Source: Lachnospiraceae bacterium UBA1712 (GTDB lineage: Bacteria; Bacillota; Clostridia; Lachnospirales; Lachnospiraceae). From it: DNA of 22,239 nucleotides. The notes below the pieces were generated by a model. It ran no database searches and was not told where the DNA came from. It saw only the letters and a program-made list of their open reading frames with translations. Shown one piece after another: positions 21,519-22,239 of this stretch (position 1 is the stretch's first letter; every line of letters starts with the position of its first letter). The position numbers and the translations under genes were made by a program. Where the stretch lies: contig DCJA01000031.1 of the NCBI GenBank assembly GCA_002317175.1, forward strand, positions 20,289 to 42,527. Direction: 5' to 3'.

Positions 21519-21703
21519 CTTTTTTCCTCCAATTGAGACACATAAATGCTTTTTATTAGCATAATGTTGATTAGTTAAAAAGCAAATACCAGATATTAAT
21601 ATACAGTTTTGCACATTTTTTTTCTATAAAAAAGTATTTTATCTGCAAAAAATTGCTATCGTGCCCGTGACAAAACAAAAAAATGCTAATTGTCCATTTT
21701 TTA

Positions 21704-21729
21704 TGTAAATTCAATGACAATAATTTACA
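21704..21729. promoter_or_regulatory. Perfect inverted repeat, candidate operator
   Basis: TGTAAATT (21704-21711) and AATTTACA (21722-21729) are perfect inverted repeats, with 18 bases between equivalent positions of the two arms. They lie about 31 bases upstream of the extended -10, where an activator of the sugar-binding gene would bind. Confidence 0.5.
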
Positions 21730-21759
21730 GTAAAACGCAAACAACTACTATTTGAACCG

Positions 21760-21768
21760 TGATATTAT
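21760..21768 (+). promoter_or_regulatory. Extended -10 promoter of the sugar-binding protein gene
   Basis: TG-A-TATTAT (21760-21768) is an extended -10 element. There is no good -35 at 17 bases (AACAAC), in keeping with an activator-dependent promoter. The leader would be about 50 bases and carries the small GGGC/GCCC hairpin. Confidence 0.45.
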
Positions 21769-21827
21769 GCTAAATGTAGAGAGGGCTCAAGCCCATAACA
21801 ATTTAAAAAGGGAGGATAATTACACAA

Positions 21828-22239
21828 ATGAAGAAAATTATTAGTGTATTACTCAGCGTAGCATTAGTTGCTACATTGCTCGTAGGCTGTGGCGGATCTT
21901 CTGCTTCAGGAGCAAAGAAGGTTGGTGTTTCAATGCCAACAAAGGATCTCCAGAGATGGAACCAGGATGGTGCTAACATGGAGAAAGAACTTAAGGCAGC
22001 TGGTTATGAAGTTGACCTTCAGTATGCATCAAACGATGTTCAGACACAGGTTTCTCAGGTTGAGAACATGATCTCTAGCGGATGTGACGTATTAGTTATC
22101 GCAGCTATCGAAGGTTCTTCACTCGGTGAAGCTCTTAACATGGCTAAGGAAAACAATGTCCCAGTTATCGCTTATGACCGTCTTCTTATGAACTCAGACG
22201 CAGTTTCATACTACGCTACATTCGATAACTACATGGTAG
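21828..22239 (+). CDS. ChvE-like monosaccharide-binding lipoprotein of an ABC importer (3' end missing)
   Basis: Only the first 137 residues lie in the window. The start ATG at 21828 follows GGGAGG (21810-21815). The signal peptide ends in lipobox LVGC with Cys21, then a short Gly/Ser linker. The mature domain begins KKVGVSMPTKDLQRWNQDG and continues through VSQVENMISSGCDVLVIAA to NVPVIAYDRLL, the periplasmic-binding type 1 fold in the version used by ChvE/MmsE multiple-sugar receptors (which bind arabinose, xylose, galactose or glucose). The rest of the gene, and probably its ATPase and permease genes, lie beyond 22239. Early codons are of highly expressed style, as usual for an abundant binding protein. 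The palindrome 21704-21729 is a likely control site. Confidence 0.88.
   Translation, partial: MKKIISVLLSVALVATLLVGCGGSSASGAKKVGVSMPTKDLQRWNQDGANMEKELKAAGYEVDLQYASNDVQTQVSQVENMISSGCDVLVIAAIEGSSLGEALNMAKENNVPVIAYDRLLMNSDAVSYYATFDNYMV

Larger units (their letters stand above)
21519..21827. other. Divergent regulatory region between EIIC and sugar-binding genes
   Basis: An AT-rich gap of 309 bases without a coding frame. It holds the palindromes and promoter listed separately, a second inverted pair ATTGTC (21689-21694) and GACAAT (21716-21721), and a short hairpin GGGCTCAAGCCC (21783-21794) in the leader of the sugar-binding gene. I found no good promoter for the minus-strand EIIC gene and no match to the CcpA cre consensus. 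Confidence 0.5.

Overview
The window reads as chromosomal DNA of a low-GC, anaerobic Firmicute, most likely of the Lachnospiraceae (Butyrivibrio/Pseudobutyrivibrio-like). This rests on the TATAAT-type promoters, AGGAGG ribosome sites, many LxxC lipoproteins with Glu/Thr-rich linkers, rubredoxin/rubrerythrin oxygen defence, hydrogenase-type nickel maturation genes and a ChvE-like sugar-binding protein. The genus is inferred; no rRNA or other marker is present. I see no tRNA, rRNA, CRISPR array, transposon, integrase or phage gene, so this looks like ordinary core/accessory chromosome.

Layout. 1-950: the 3' part of a ComEC-like metallo-beta-lactamase-fold hydrolase, converging on a small unknown gene. 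950-3150: a gene fusing an HD hydrolase to a MetRS-type tRNA-binding domain, fired from a promoter that overlaps head-on with that of the small gene; then a gene-free stretch of 340 bases with hairpins and a pair of unknown genes. 3240-5152: a terminator, a TIM-barrel sugar isomerase/epimerase and a PfkB sugar/nucleoside kinase. 5227-10168: a one-helix membrane microprotein, a 935-residue Fe-S/FAD oxidoreductase, hypA and two different hypB genes. 10175-11443: a self-contained operon (strong promoter, 5' stem-loop, terminator) for a DUF4430 lipoprotein and an ECF-type S component. 11492-13131: a one-helix small protein and a MATE exporter. 13199-14941: a PerR-type regulator and a flavin reductase-rubredoxin-reverse rubrerythrin fusion, with its own promoter, operator and terminator. 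15017-15820 (minus): a lipoprotein. 15988-20396: an epimerase-TPR fusion, a large lipoprotein with calcium-loop-like motifs and a pyridoxamine kinase. 20421-22239: an orphan PTS EIIC (minus) divergent from the start of a ChvE-like sugar-binding lipoprotein, separated by a region with a long palindrome.

How the genes may work together. The perR unit is a compact peroxide/oxygen defence operon: PerR senses peroxide, the flavin reductase-rubredoxin part passes electrons, and the diiron part reduces peroxide. HypA and the HypBs should deliver nickel to a [NiFe] enzyme encoded elsewhere; rumen butyrivibrios are known to carry the [NiFe] Ech hydrogenase. No other hyp gene or hydrogenase subunit lies here, and the close neighbour is an NADPH/ferredoxin-type oxidoreductase, so the cluster has a redox/metal theme whose exact purpose the sequence does not settle.

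The most unusual points are the Hrb-rubrerythrin fusion, which keeps an internal ribosome site and lies one base from an ancestral-looking stop codon; the two non-equivalent HypBs, one with SKxD in place of NKxD; the HD-tRNA-binding and epimerase-TPR fusions; and the face-to-face overlapping promoters near 980.
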